Shown in pieces: positions 23,385 through 31,437 of a stretch of 64,000 nucleotides of DNA; within the stretch, counting starts at the first letter, position 1, and every line of letters starts with the position of its first letter. This DNA is from Oscillospiraceae bacterium. GTDB taxonomy: Bacteria; Bacillota; Clostridia; UMGS1840; HGM11507. Made by a program: the position numbers and the translations under genes. The notes beneath the pieces are model-generated. The model was not told the origin of the DNA. It saw only the letters and a list, made by a program, of their open reading frames with translations, and did not search any database. The stretch is from NCBI GenBank assembly GCA_015068525.1, contig SVKJ01000008.1, positions 1 through 64,000 on the forward strand, read 5' to 3'.

Positions 23385-24371
23385 TTACAACATTTCGCTT
23401 ATAATTTCTTCATATGATTTTTGTGATAACAGTTTAGGTGCGATATCAAATACTGTTCTGGCACCTGTTTCATTGTTTTTATAAAGTCTATATGCAGCTC
23501 TTGCATACGAAACAATAACGCTGGCAGTAAATTCAGGGTTGGAGTCAAGATTAAGGCTGTATTCAATAGTATGAGTATTCTTGCCATTTTCCCCTGTCGT
23601 ACCTGTTCTTATAACTTTTCCGCCGTGAGGGATTCCCCCGTGTTCTTTGTCTAAAACTTCCTGAGATACAAAATGAACAATTGTATTGTAATCTGCAAAA
23701 TAGTTAGGCATATTTTTGATTTCTGATTCTATTTTTTCTTTGTCAGCATCATCTCTTACTACAACAAAACATTCTCTGTAATGTTTCTCGCCTGTAGAAA
23801 GAGTAGGATATGTGCCTTTTTTAACTTCTTCGATAGCAGCATCTATCGGAATTGTATATTGCTTTGCATCAATTACTCCGTCAATTCTTCTTATCGCATC
23901 AGAATGTCCCTGACTTACGCCTTTTCCCCAGAATGTATAATCTTTTCCTGATGGTAAAATTGCTGATGCGTAAAGACGGTTAAGAGAGAACATACCGGGA
24001 TCCCATCCCACTGAAATGATGCTTATTTTTCCTGCTTCTTTTGACGCTTTGTCAGTATTTGAAAAATGTTCGGGAATTTTTGCATGAGTGTCAAAACTGT
24101 CAATCACATTGAAATATTTTGCATAAAGAGGAGTTTGTGTTGGTAAGTCTGTTGCACTTCCTCCGCAAAGTATTAAAACATCTATCTCATCTTTATAATC
24201 TAAAATAGAGTCAATGTGTTTTACCGAAGCTGTTTTTGTAATTATATTAACATTTTCGGGATTTCTTCTTGTGAAAACATATTTAAGTTCCATATCGGAA
24301 TTTTGACCTATAGCGTATTCAACGCCTTTACCTAAATTTCCGTATCCTAAAATACCTATTCTAATTGTCAT
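23385..24371 (-). CDS. ddh: meso-Diaminopimelate dehydrogenase
   Basis: Ddh makes meso-2,6-diaminopimelate from tetrahydrodipicolinate in one NADPH-dependent step, feeding lysine and peptidoglycan. The 328-aa protein has an N-terminal Rossmann motif GILGYGNLGKGVE, LILCGGSATDLPTQTP (about 70-85), SVGWDPGMFSLNR (about 120-132) and FWGKGVSQGHSDAIRRIDGV (about 150), all Ddh signatures. I choose ATG at 24371; the in-frame GTG at 24380 lies inside the AAAGGTG ribosome site. It agrees with the meso-DAP type of MurE found here. Confidence 0.93.
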   Translation of the reverse strand: MTIRIGILGYGNLGKGVEYAIGQNSDMELKYVFTRRNPENVNIITKTASVKHIDSILDYKDEIDVLILCGGSATDLPTQTPLYAKYFNVIDSFDTHAKIPEHFSNTDKASKEAGKISIISVGWDPGMFSLNRLYASAILPSGKDYTFWGKGVSQGHSDAIRRIDGVIDAKQYTIPIDAAIEEVKKGTYPTLSTGEKHYRECFVVVRDDADKEKIESEIKNMPNYFADYNTIVHFVSQEVLDKEHGGIPHGGKVIRTGTTGENGKNTHTIEYSLNLDSNPEFTASVIVSYARAAYRLYKNNETGARTVFDIAPKLLSQKSYEEIISEML

Positions 24372-24484
24372 TTTTATCACCTTTCTTTTAATTAGAATTA
24401 TATCATAAAAATTTTAAAAAATAAATATTTTTTTTGTATTTTTAGTATCTATTAATCATATTTTTTAAAAAGGAGGCTGATTTT

Positions 24485-25048
24485 ATGCTTAATTATGTTT
24501 TCTCATTTATTATAATTTTGTCAATCATATATTCGCTTTTTACAGGTGACTTCCCTAAGGTAACCGAAGGTGCACTGGAATCTTCACAACAAACAATCGA
24601 ACTTACTTTTACTATTTTATGTTCAATGTGTTTGTTTAACGGAGTGATGAGGGTGCTTGAAGAGGCAGGAGTTTTAAAAAGACTTGCCCGTATTTTAAAA
24701 AAGCCTCTTAAATTCTTATATAAAGATGTAAAAGATGAAAAAGTTTTTGGTATAATGAGTATGAATATCGGAGCAAATTTGCTTGGTATGGGAAATGCAG
24801 CCACTCCTTTTGGCATTAAAACAATGCAAGGCTTAAAAGGAAATAACGAAAAGGCTACCAATTCAATGTGCCTTTTTGCAATAATGAATACGGCATCAAT
24901 ACAAATTATTCCGTCAACAATTCTCGCAATAAGATTAAAATATGGATCTTCATCTCCTTTTTCCATAATTATACCTATATGGATATGCAGTGTTACCGGT
25001 CTTATAACAGGAATAGTTCTATGTAAAATATTTGAAAGGAGAGGTTAG
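24485..25048 (+). CDS. spmA: Spore maturation protein A
   Basis: SpmA works with SpmB in spore core dehydration. This 187-aa membrane protein has the nucleoside-recognition (Gate) domain; the segment GIMSMNIGANLLGMGNAATP followed by FGIKTMQGL is a hallmark, as is FAIMNTASIQIIPSTI. Four or five membrane segments are present. AAAGGAGG lies upstream. spmB begins 2 bp after the stop. Confidence 0.94.
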   Translation: MLNYVFSFIIILSIIYSLFTGDFPKVTEGALESSQQTIELTFTILCSMCLFNGVMRVLEEAGVLKRLARILKKPLKFLYKDVKDEKVFGIMSMNIGANLLGMGNAATPFGIKTMQGLKGNNEKATNSMCLFAIMNTASIQIIPSTILAIRLKYGSSSPFSIIIPIWICSVTGLITGIVLCKIFERRG

Positions 25049-25050
25049 AC

Positions 25051-25581
25051 GTGCGAGTTTTAGAAATAATTTCATCTCTTTTAATACCTCTTACTTTTCT
25101 TTTTGCGCTGATTGTTGGTGTTATAAAAAAAGTAGATATTTATTCTGCCTTTGTTAATGGTGCAAAGGATAGTTTAAAAACTGCACTTAATATCTTTCCC
25201 GCAATTGTAACATTAATGATAGCAATAGGCATTTTTCGTACTTCGGGACTTCTTGATTTTACTACCGGTCTATTTTCTCCCATACTTAATTTTATAAATG
25301 TGCCAAAGGAAATTCTGCCAATAGCAATTTTACGCCCTATGTCAGGAAGCGGAGGTCTTGCAATGCTTACTGATATTATAAAAAACTATGGTCCTGATTC
25401 GAAAATTGGTGTGATGGCATCGGTAATATGTGGATCAACTGAAACAACTTTTTATACTGTTGCCGTTTATTTTGGCTCAGTAGGTATAACAAATGTAAGG
25501 CACACAGTAAAGTGTGCCTTGCTGGCAGATTTAGTCAGCATAATAATGGGGATTTTAGTTTGCAATCTTCTTGTTTTTTAA
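25051..25581 (+). CDS. spmB: Spore maturation protein B
   Basis: The 176-aa partner of SpmA, also a Gate-domain membrane protein. Hallmarks are ALNIFPAIVTLMIAIGIFRTSG (about 48), RPMSGSGGLAMLTDI (about 98) and VICGSTETTFYTVAVYFGSVG (about 125). It begins with GTG, with GGAGAGG upstream. The coupled spmAB pair supports an endospore-forming host. Confidence 0.94.
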   Translation: MRVLEIISSLLIPLTFLFALIVGVIKKVDIYSAFVNGAKDSLKTALNIFPAIVTLMIAIGIFRTSGLLDFTTGLFSPILNFINVPKEILPIAILRPMSGSGGLAMLTDIIKNYGPDSKIGVMASVICGSTETTFYTVAVYFGSVGITNVRHTVKCALLADLVSIIMGILVCNLLVF

Positions 25582-25773
25582 TTCGCTATAACATACATAC
25601 GAAAATACTAAGCTTGATTGGTATAACGAATAATTACAGCGTAAATTTTCTAAGACAATGGGGATGTAAATTTTTACTAACCTTTGCTGTTGCATTCCCA
25701 CTGTCTCCACATCTTAATACTATCTAAAACAGAAATATCAGATGTTAAAATATTTTAATATCTGCTTTTTTTA
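25582..25773. other. Gap with a possible decayed element and a terminator
   Basis: Just after spmB, 25585-25727 has no usable ORF on the + strand. On the - strand it could encode the tail of a lost protein (KMWRQWECNSKG then stop). It contains a small palindrome GTAAATTTTTAC (about 25667). The stretch looks like the decayed 3' end of an insertion element, but I cannot name it. Positions 25738-25773 hold an AGAT-TTAAAA/TTTTAA-ATCT hairpin followed by T7, probably the spmAB terminator. Confidence 0.35.
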
Positions 25774-25781
25774 TTGTGTAC

Positions 25782-25810
25782 TTGAAAAATGTTTTGTAAA
25801 ATGGTATAAT
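25782..25810 (+). promoter_or_regulatory. Promoter of the DUF4364 gene
   Basis: TTGAAA (25782-25787) and TATAAT (25805-25810) are spaced by 17 bp. The 5' leader (25816-25850) contains a CGATATAT hairpin (GATATATC-TTCGATG-CGATATAT). Confidence 0.75.
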
Positions 25811-25896
25811 GAATTCAGCGATATATCTTCGATGCGATATATTTTAAATATCCACGATGACGGCGAGATATGTCAAAAATCAGAAAGGAAAAAACA

Positions 25897-26433
25897 ATGG
25901 CATACGAAGGACTATTAAGAAACGAGTTTATTATAAAACTTATTATATTATTTGTCATGAAAGAGTATAAAAAGCCTCTTACAAACCAGCTTCTTACTCA
26001 GATGACTTTAGAAAACGTTGAAATAGATTATTATTTAATGCAGAAATGCTTATTTGATGTTATAGGTGTTGGTTGGATAAGAACTTTTAAAGAAGATGGA
26101 TGTATGAAGTATGAAATAGTGGAAGAGGTTGCTTCATCTGCAGAATATTTTCAAAGGGAAATTCCCTATAAAATAAAAGAAAGGCTTAAATTTGCAGTAA
26201 AAAGGCAGGAAACACGTGAACAGCCTAAGTCGGCAATTGAGTCTGATATTGTTGTTTCGGAAAAAGGGGATTTTAATGTATATTTAAAAATATACGAAAA
26301 AGGAGATTTGCTTTTTGAACTTAATATAAATGTCGGCTCAAGGGACCTTGCTTTGAGAACTAAAGAGCATTTTTTAAAAAATGCTATGGACATTTATATG
26401 GAAACTACAAAGAATGCAATGCAGGGTGTGTAA
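25897..26433 (+). CDS. DUF4364 family protein
   Basis: This 178-aa protein matches the clostridial DUF4364 pattern: an N-terminal winged-helix-like half (GLLRNEFIIKLIILFVMKEY then KPLTNQLLTQMTLENVEIDY) and a beta-rich C-terminal half (DFNVYLKIYEKGDLLFELN). That suggests a DNA-binding regulator, though no target is known. The ATG at 25897 has AGAAAGGA upstream; the in-frame ATG at 25870 precedes that site and is less likely. The next gene begins 3 bp after the stop. Confidence 0.75.
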   Translation: MAYEGLLRNEFIIKLIILFVMKEYKKPLTNQLLTQMTLENVEIDYYLMQKCLFDVIGVGWIRTFKEDGCMKYEIVEEVASSAEYFQREIPYKIKERLKFAVKRQETREQPKSAIESDIVVSEKGDFNVYLKIYEKGDLLFELNINVGSRDLALRTKEHFLKNAMDIYMETTKNAMQGV

Positions 26434-26436
26434 TAA

Positions 26437-27075
26437 ATGAAAGTTTTACCTTTAGTTGTGGGAAATCTTTCCACTAATTCATATATAGTATATGACGAAA
26501 ATAAAAAAGAGGGGATAATAATCGACCCGGGCGATTTTCCCGAACTTTTAATTTCAAAAATAAAAGAACTTGGGATTAACCTTAAATATATAGTTTTTAC
26601 TCATGTTCATTTTGACCATATACTTGGATATCCCAAATTAAAAAAAGAGTTTCCCGAATCCCTTCTTATTGTTTCACATATAGAAAAAGAGTCGCTTTGG
26701 GACAGAGAAAAAAGTCTTCTTTATTATGTCGATGTTGATTTTCCGAAAATAACGGAATTTGAAGAAGTAAAAAACGGTGACCTTGTTGAGTTTGGCGATG
26801 TGTCTTTAAAAGTTATTGAAACACCTGGGCATACTGAGGGTAGTATATGTTTATATGGGGAAAACATTTTGTTTTCAGGTGATACTTTATTTTACTTATC
26901 TTTGGGAAGATGGGATTTTCCGGGGGGAGATTTTTATAAGGAATATCACTCAATAACCGAAGTTTTATTCAGTCTTCCAAATGATACTTTGGTATATCCG
27001 GGGCATGGGAATAAAACAACTATTGGATATGAAAAAATAAATAATGAAGTCGTAAAATTTAAAAAAACAGAATAA
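26437..27075 (+). CDS. MBL-fold metallo-hydrolase (glyoxalase II-like)
   Basis: This 212-aa protein of the metallo-beta-lactamase fold has the metal motif FTHVHFDHILGYP (HxHxDH, residues about 50-62), a later ETPGHTEGSIC (His ligand), FSGDTLFYLSLGR (Asp ligand) and VYPGHGNKTT (last His). The length and GRWDFPGG stretch fit the small glyoxalase-II-like group that hydrolyses thioesters. It follows the DUF4364 gene by 3 bp and is likely co-transcribed. Confidence 0.9.
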   Translation: MKVLPLVVGNLSTNSYIVYDENKKEGIIIDPGDFPELLISKIKELGINLKYIVFTHVHFDHILGYPKLKKEFPESLLIVSHIEKESLWDREKSLLYYVDVDFPKITEFEEVKNGDLVEFGDVSLKVIETPGHTEGSICLYGENILFSGDTLFYLSLGRWDFPGGDFYKEYHSITEVLFSLPNDTLVYPGHGNKTTIGYEKINNEVVKFKKTE

Positions 27076-27126
27076 GAACCTTTAAAACTGCAATAGAATA
27101 TATAAAGACTAAAAGAGGTGGTATAA

Positions 27127-28026
27127 ATGAGCGTTTTAACAATAGCTGAAATTAACAAAATGGCAAAAGAGCCTGAAAAGTTTGTATCAGCATGTGAAGA
27201 AAAATTTTTAAAAACTACCGAAAACATTGTAAAAATAATAAACGAACAAAAGATAAAATATGTATTCTTATGCGGTCCGTCATCTTCGGGGAAAACTACT
27301 TTTTCCAGTATGCTTGTAAAAAGGCTGGAAGGAAAAGAGCATTTTGATATATCTTTAGATGATTATTACAAAGAACTCAGCGTAATGCCTTTAAGGAAAA
27401 ACGGTAACTATAATTTTGAAACTATAAATTCTTTGAGGGTTAACGATTTTAAAAAAGATTTTAAACTTCTTAAAGAAGGGAAAGAAATCTATCTTCCTAT
27501 GGTGGATTTTAAAACAGGTAAAAGAGTAGAAGATAATGAAAAAGTAAAGGTAGGAAAAGATACAGTTGTTTTAATCGAGGGGCTTCATGCATTAAATAAA
27601 AAAGTAACAGATATTTTTTCGGGAGAAAAAACGCTTAAAATATTTATTTGCCCCGAACCGAAAATAGAAAGGAATGGGAAACTACTGTCGCCTTATGACT
27701 TAAGATTTATTCGCCGTGCAGTAAGAGATGAAAATTTCAGAAATTCTGATATTTTCAATTCCTTTAAAATGTGGCAGGATGTTCGTCTTGGCGAAAAACA
27801 GTTTATGGGTTCTTATAAAAAGAATGCAGATATTGTAGAAAATACTTTCTTAAACTATGAACTATGCGTTTTAAAAAAACCTGCGCTTAAGATGCTCTAT
27901 ACGGTGGGGAAAGACAGTAAATATTATCTTAAAGCAAAAAGGCTTATCGGCATACTTGAAAACTTTTTAGATATTGATAAAAAATATGTGGGTAAAAACT
28001 CACTTTTAAAAGAATTTATAAAATAA
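27127..28026 (+). CDS. Uridine-kinase-like P-loop kinase
   Basis: This 299-aa protein has a Walker A motif FLCGPSSSGKTTFSSML (about residues 48-64), the SLDDYYKE segment (about 80) of the uridine kinase/phosphoribulokinase family, and VVLIEGLHALN (about 142). Clostridial nucleoside kinases of this type are usually about 550 aa with an N-terminal TGS/threonyl-tRNA-synthetase-like part; here only 45 residues precede the kinase, so that part is missing. Substrate is inferred to be a pyrimidine nucleoside. A MITE starts right after the stop. Confidence 0.8.
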   Translation: MSVLTIAEINKMAKEPEKFVSACEEKFLKTTENIVKIINEQKIKYVFLCGPSSSGKTTFSSMLVKRLEGKEHFDISLDDYYKELSVMPLRKNGNYNFETINSLRVNDFKKDFKLLKEGKEIYLPMVDFKTGKRVEDNEKVKVGKDTVVLIEGLHALNKKVTDIFSGEKTLKIFICPEPKIERNGKLLSPYDLRFIRRAVRDENFRNSDIFNSFKMWQDVRLGEKQFMGSYKKNADIVENTFLNYELCVLKKPALKMLYTVGKDSKYYLKAKRLIGILENFLDIDKKYVGKNSLLKEFIK

Positions 28027-28029
28027 GTA

Positions 28030-28302
28030 GGCACTCGGGAGTCGAACACCTTATGGTTTAAAATTAGAAATTTCGCTTAATCCTGCAGAAATTCCTGCGA
28101 ATATACGAAAGTATTATCCTTGAAATTTCTTTGACTTAAACAAAATTTCTCAATTTTAAACTCTTCGACCTTAAACGCAGGGAAATTTCTAAGATTTTTA
28201 ATGCGAAGGACGAAGTCAGGCCGTCGCCTTACGAGGACGCCAAATTAAAAAGATTAAAATTTAACAAGTTTAAGGCATAAGGGGGTTTGGCTCCCGAGTG
28301 CC
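28030..28302. mobile_element. MITE type A, copy 1 (273 bp, TA-flanked)
   Basis: Terminal inverted repeats read GGCACTCGGGAGTCGAAC at the left and GGCACTCGGGAGCCAAAC at the right on the complement (16 of 18 identical). TA dinucleotides flank both ends (28028-28029, 28303-28304), as expected for IS630/Tc1-mariner-type insertion. There is no ORF. An inverted, nearly identical copy lies at 49848-50119. It is placed 1 bp after the stop of the upstream kinase gene. Confidence 0.85.
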
Positions 28303-28320
28303 TAAGAGGAGGAATTTAAT

Positions 28321-28680
28321 ATGGAATGGTTTAACACAATAAAAGGAACAGTTAAAAAAACAGCAGGAATGGCTTACGAAAAATCAAGCCAGATAGTTGA
28401 GGTTACAAAAATCAACTTTAAAATTTCTGAAGCACAGGCAAAAATTGACAAGGAGTTTGAAGAAATAGGAAGAAAAGTTTACGGTATGTATAAGGATGGA
28501 GAGAATGTATCGGAAGATGTAAAAAACATTTGCGAACTTATAGATAATAAATACTTTGAAATCGAAACTTTAAACAACCAGATTGAAGAAATCAAAGAAA
28601 TAAAAATATGTAAATCCTGTCAGGCTAAGAATAGCGCAGAAGCAAAATTCTGTTCAAACTGCGGGACTATGATGGAGTAA
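28321..28680 (+). CDS. Coiled-coil zinc-ribbon protein
   Basis: This 119-aa protein has an N-terminal helical part (residues about 10-90), with repeated charged heptads that predict a coiled coil, and a C-terminal zinc ribbon CKSCQAKNSAEAKFCSNCG (CxxC-x11-CxxC). Small proteins of this design are common in Clostridia and have no assigned role. AGAGGAGG, just outside the MITE end, serves as ribosome site. Any promoter upstream would have to lie in or before the MITE. Confidence 0.75.
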   Translation: MEWFNTIKGTVKKTAGMAYEKSSQIVEVTKINFKISEAQAKIDKEFEEIGRKVYGMYKDGENVSEDVKNICELIDNKYFEIETLNNQIEEIKEIKICKSCQAKNSAEAKFCSNCGTMME

Positions 28681-28714
28681 TAAAATTCTATAGCCTATAT
28701 TATAAAAAAATATC

Positions 28715-28743
28715 TTGACTTTTTAAATGTTTTTATATATAAT
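28715..28743 (+). promoter_or_regulatory. Promoter of rpmH
   Basis: TTGACT (28715-28720) and TATAAT (28738-28743) are spaced by 17 bp. A 70-nt leader follows to the GTG start. Confidence 0.8.
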
Positions 28744-28815
28744 TAGTATGTTATAAGTTAAAATGTCGGTTTGTGCTCACATTTTGGCGGTATCACATTA
28801 AGGAGGTGCATAGAC

Positions 28816-28950
28816 GTGAAAAGAACATTTCAACCAAAGAAAAGACAAAGAAGCAAAGAACACGGCTTCAGAAAAAGAATGAGAACTTCTAACGGCAGAA
28901 AAGTATTGGCAAGAAGAAGATTAAAAGGCAGAAAAAGATTAAGTGCGTAA
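28816..28950 (+). CDS. rpmH: 50S ribosomal protein L34
   Basis: The 44-aa protein reads KRTFQPKKRQRSKEHGFRKR at the start and ends RRRLKGRKRLSA, unmistakably L34. It begins with GTG; AAGGAGGTG lies 7 nt upstream. It opens the rpmH-rnpA-yidD-yidC-jag cluster normally found by the replication origin, but dnaA is not upstream here. Confidence 0.97.
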   Translation: MKRTFQPKKRQRSKEHGFRKRMRTSNGRKVLARRRLKGRKRLSA

Positions 28951-29038
28951 TTTTTTAATTTTAATATATGACATATTATACTTGCGGTAATACCTGCAGG
29001 TAGTTTTGTCATATTGGTGTAAACCGAATTGAATATAA

Positions 29039-29067
29039 AATGCCGTCGTCTTTACGGCATTTTTTTA
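29039..29067 (+). terminator. Terminator or attenuator between rpmH and rnpA
   Basis: ATGCCGT (29040-29046) and ACGGCAT (29054-29060) pair and are followed by seven T. It lies between rpmH and rnpA, so it probably keeps rnpA expression below that of L34. It also argues against an rnpA start at the ATG at 29040, which is inside the hairpin. Confidence 0.75.
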
Positions 29068-29093
29068 AAATTAAAATCAAGACAGGTTTTAGT

Positions 29094-29456
29094 ATGGTAA
29101 GAACTGTATCGATAAAGGAAAACAGGGACTTTTCATATTTGTACAGGCGTGGGACATTTGTTTCCTCCGACTGTCTTATACTTTATTTTCGTAAAAACAG
29201 GTTTCAGGTTAACAGGCTTGGAATAACTGTTTCGAAAAAAGTGGGAAAAGCCGTTGTAAGAAATAAAGTCAGACGTAGAATAAAAGAATATTATCGTAAA
29301 ATAGAAGGTAGATTGCCTGCCTCCTATGATTTTGTTATAGTAGCAAGAAACAGTGCAAAAGATGCAGATTTTAAAAAAATATCATCGGCATTTGAGTTTT
29401 TGCTAAGAAAATCCGGTTTGTTGAATTATGAAAAAAATACTTATCCTGGTAGTTAA
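29094..29456 (+). CDS. rnpA: Ribonuclease P protein component
   Basis: RnpA binds the catalytic RNA of RNase P for tRNA 5' processing. The 120-aa protein has FSYLYRRGTFVSS and the family signature around KVGKAVVRNKVRRRIKEYYR (about residues 45-65). I choose ATG at 29094 (MVRTVSIKENRDF). Its end overlaps yidD by 29 nt. The RNA partner gene is not in the window. Confidence 0.93.
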   Translation: MVRTVSIKENRDFSYLYRRGTFVSSDCLILYFRKNRFQVNRLGITVSKKVGKAVVRNKVRRRIKEYYRKIEGRLPASYDFVIVARNSAKDADFKKISSAFEFLLRKSGLLNYEKNTYPGS

Positions 29457-29637
29457 ATTTTATAGAAATTACTTATCCGGTCTTAAAAGGTATCCTACCT
29501 GCCGTTATATTCCCACTTGTTCGGAATATGCAATTTTAGCAATTGAGAAATACGGTGCGTTCAAAGGTTCTCTTAAGGCCATTTACCGTTTGTTAAGGTG
29601 CAATCCGTTCTCGAAAGGCGGAGTGGATTATCCGTAG
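29428..29637 (+). CDS. yidD: Membrane protein insertion efficiency factor YidD
   Basis: This 69-aa protein has the YidD signature: FYRNYLSGLKRYPTCRYIPT followed by CSEYAILAIEKYG, and GSLKAIYRLLRCNPFSKGGVD. It is membrane-associated through an amphipathic N terminus and aids YidC-dependent insertion. It overlaps rnpA and is followed by yidC, the classical order. Confidence 0.95.
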   Translation: MKKILILVVKFYRNYLSGLKRYPTCRYIPTCSEYAILAIEKYGAFKGSLKAIYRLLRCNPFSKGGVDYP

Positions 29638-29689
29638 GCATCAGTGAGAAATTTTCTGATGCTAATTGTTTTAGTTAGGAAGTGAATTT

Positions 29690-30559
29690 ATGGACTTTTT
29701 AGGGGCTCCAATTGGATATATTATGAATATTTTATACAACTTTTTATCAAACTACGGTTTGACAATTGTGGTTGTATCAGTACTCTTTAAACTTATTATT
29801 TTACCACTTACAATTAAACAGCAAAAGTCAATGGCGGCAATGCAGGAAGTTCAGCCTATACTTACTGAAATTCAGAATAAGTACGCCAACGATAAAGAAA
29901 AGCAAAGTACAGAAATGATGAAGGTTTATCAGGACTATAATATAAGTCCTTTTGCAAGTTGTTTGCCTACTCTTCTTCAGTTTCCAATACTTATAGGTCT
30001 TTACGGTGCAATAGGAAGACCTTTAAAATTTATGCTTGGCTTAGGCGAACAAGCAATTAAAAAACTTGCAGAAATTGTCGGTGTGAGTATTGCAAATGCA
30101 TCTCCTTATTCTTATGAAATAAATATTGCAAATAAAATAAGCCAGCCTGAATTTATAGATAAAATTCAGGATATCATTCCGGGATTTTCAGGGATAGATT
30201 TTAACTTTTTTGGTTTAAATCTTTCTCAGATGCCACAGTTTAGTGTGATATCGACTGCATGGATACTTCCTGTTCTGGCAGCAGTTTTGACTTTCCTTAG
30301 CAGTTATGTTATGCAGGCACAGTCATCTCAAAACAGTGAAATGCAGTCAAGCCAGAAAACTATGCTGTATGTTATGCCTGTTATGATTTTATTCTTTGCA
30401 TTCCAGGTTCCGTGCGGACTTAGTTTGTACTGGTGCATTAACAGTATTTTGCAGATTATTCAGTTCTTTACACTAGATAAAGTTATTAAAGAAAGATTAT
30501 CAACAGAAATTGCAGTTAAAAGTGCAAGTTCGGTTGCCAAGAACCAAAAAAGGAGATAA
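29690..30559 (+). CDS. yidC: Membrane protein insertase YidC/OxaI (SpoIIIJ type)
   Basis: YidC inserts proteins into the membrane. The 289-aa product has the conserved core: VVVSVLFKLIILPLTIKQQKS (about residue 26, with the functional basic residue), a cytosolic helical hairpin rich in Lys/Glu/Gln (about 50-85), the ISPFASCLPTLLQFPILIGLY segment, and a C-terminal block LYVMPVMILFFAFQVPCGLSL before a basic tail KNQKRR. The usual N-terminal lipoprotein Cys is absent. jag follows after 5 bp. Confidence 0.94.
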   Translation: MDFLGAPIGYIMNILYNFLSNYGLTIVVVSVLFKLIILPLTIKQQKSMAAMQEVQPILTEIQNKYANDKEKQSTEMMKVYQDYNISPFASCLPTLLQFPILIGLYGAIGRPLKFMLGLGEQAIKKLAEIVGVSIANASPYSYEINIANKISQPEFIDKIQDIIPGFSGIDFNFFGLNLSQMPQFSVISTAWILPVLAAVLTFLSSYVMQAQSSQNSEMQSSQKTMLYVMPVMILFFAFQVPCGLSLYWCINSILQIIQFFTLDKVIKERLSTEIAVKSASSVAKNQKRR

Positions 30560-30564
30560 CCGTT

Positions 30565-31254
30565 ATGAGAGAAATTATTGCAACAGGTAAAGATACCGAA
30601 GAAGCAATTGAAACAGGTCTTATGGAACTTAATGTTTCAAGAGAAGATGTTAATATAGAAATTATAGAAACAAGCAATAAAGGACTTTTTGGAATATTCG
30701 GACAAAAAGATGCTAAAGTTAAAATTACTCTTTTGGGAGAAGAAACCGAAACGAAAAAAGATGCTCCTAAGGTAGCTGATGAAGATGTTTTATTACAAAC
30801 CAAGAATTTTGTGATTACCGTTTTATTAAAAATGGGTATTGACTCAAATTGTGAAATAGTAATGAATGATAATAACCGCATTGAAATAGAATTAAGCGGT
30901 GAAAACATGGGTATGGTAATCGGTAGACGCGGAGAAACGCTTGATGCTCTTCAGCACGTTGTTCAACTTTATGTTAACAAAGAATTTGAAGAATATTATA
31001 AGGTGACTATTGACACCGAAGATTACAGAAAAAAAAGAGAAGAAGCACTCATAAATCTTGCTCACGGGCTTGCAAAAAAAGTTATAAGAACAAGAAAAGA
31101 AATTGTATTAGAACCGATGAAACCATACGAAAGAAGAATTATACATACAGCACTTCAGAATTACAATAAGGTTAAAACTCACAGCATCGGCGAAGAACCA
31201 AACAGAAAACTGGTTGTTTCTTTCAAATACCCTGCAAAGAAAACAGAAGAATAA
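30565..31254 (+). CDS. jag: Jag/KhpB RNA-binding protein (SpoIIIJ-associated)
   Basis: The 229-aa protein has three domains: Jag_N (1-55, ATGKDTEEAIETGLMEL and KGLFGIFGQKDAKV), a KH domain with the GMVIGRRGETLDALQHVVQ loop (about 112-130), and an R3H domain (about 160-225; EPMKPYERRIIHTAL). KhpB with KhpA acts as an RNA chaperone in Gram-positives and affects cell elongation. mnmE, which normally comes next, is absent. Confidence 0.94.
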   Translation: MREIIATGKDTEEAIETGLMELNVSREDVNIEIIETSNKGLFGIFGQKDAKVKITLLGEETETKKDAPKVADEDVLLQTKNFVITVLLKMGIDSNCEIVMNDNNRIEIELSGENMGMVIGRRGETLDALQHVVQLYVNKEFEEYYKVTIDTEDYRKKREEALINLAHGLAKKVIRTRKEIVLEPMKPYERRIIHTALQNYNKVKTHSIGEEPNRKLVVSFKYPAKKTEE

Positions 31255-31257
31255 CAT

Positions 31258-31378
31258 CAAGAGGGTGTTTAAAAAGTCAATTTTTAAACATCCTCTTTTT
31301 AGGGGATAGGAAAAAATCTTTGCCTTCATTTTGCATTTTGCATTTTGCGTTTTGCATTTACGGGAGGGCACGGAGGCC
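31258..31378. repeat. Terminator followed by heptamer TTTTGCA repeats
   Basis: AGAGGGTGTTTAAAAA and TTTTTAAACATCCTCT (31259-31300) form a terminator after jag. Then come units CTTCATT, TTGCATT, TTGCATT, TTGCGTT, TTGCATT (31324-31358), a 7-bp period with a different sequence from the other heptamer arms, and the hairpin GGGAGGGC-ACGGAG-GCCCTCCC (31363-31384). No gene is visible before rsmI. Confidence 0.65.
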
Positions 31379-31437
31379 CTCCCCTACAATCGGTTTGGAG
31401 TTTTTTTACAGCCCCTATTTTTTAAAGGTGAAAAGAT

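Noticed and set aside
25585..25727. Identified IS200/IS605-type remnant with guide RNA
   Set aside because: The possible tail KMWRQWECNSKG and nearby palindrome are too short to name a family; kept only as an unassigned gap.
28030..28302. tRNA gene or tRNA-derived element at the MITE A end
   Set aside because: The terminal GTTCGACTCCC resembles a T arm, but no D arm, anticodon arm or acceptor stem can be built next to it. The match is explained by the inverted repeat.
28681..28815. oriC with DnaA boxes upstream of rpmH
   Set aside because: No TTATCCACA or near match cluster occurs here, and dnaA is not adjacent. The segment is explained by the rpmH promoter and leader.
29040..29093. Longer rnpA with 18 extra N-terminal residues
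   Set aside because: The ATG lies in the terminator hairpin stem, and RnpA proteins do not carry this extension. The start at 29094 is preferred.
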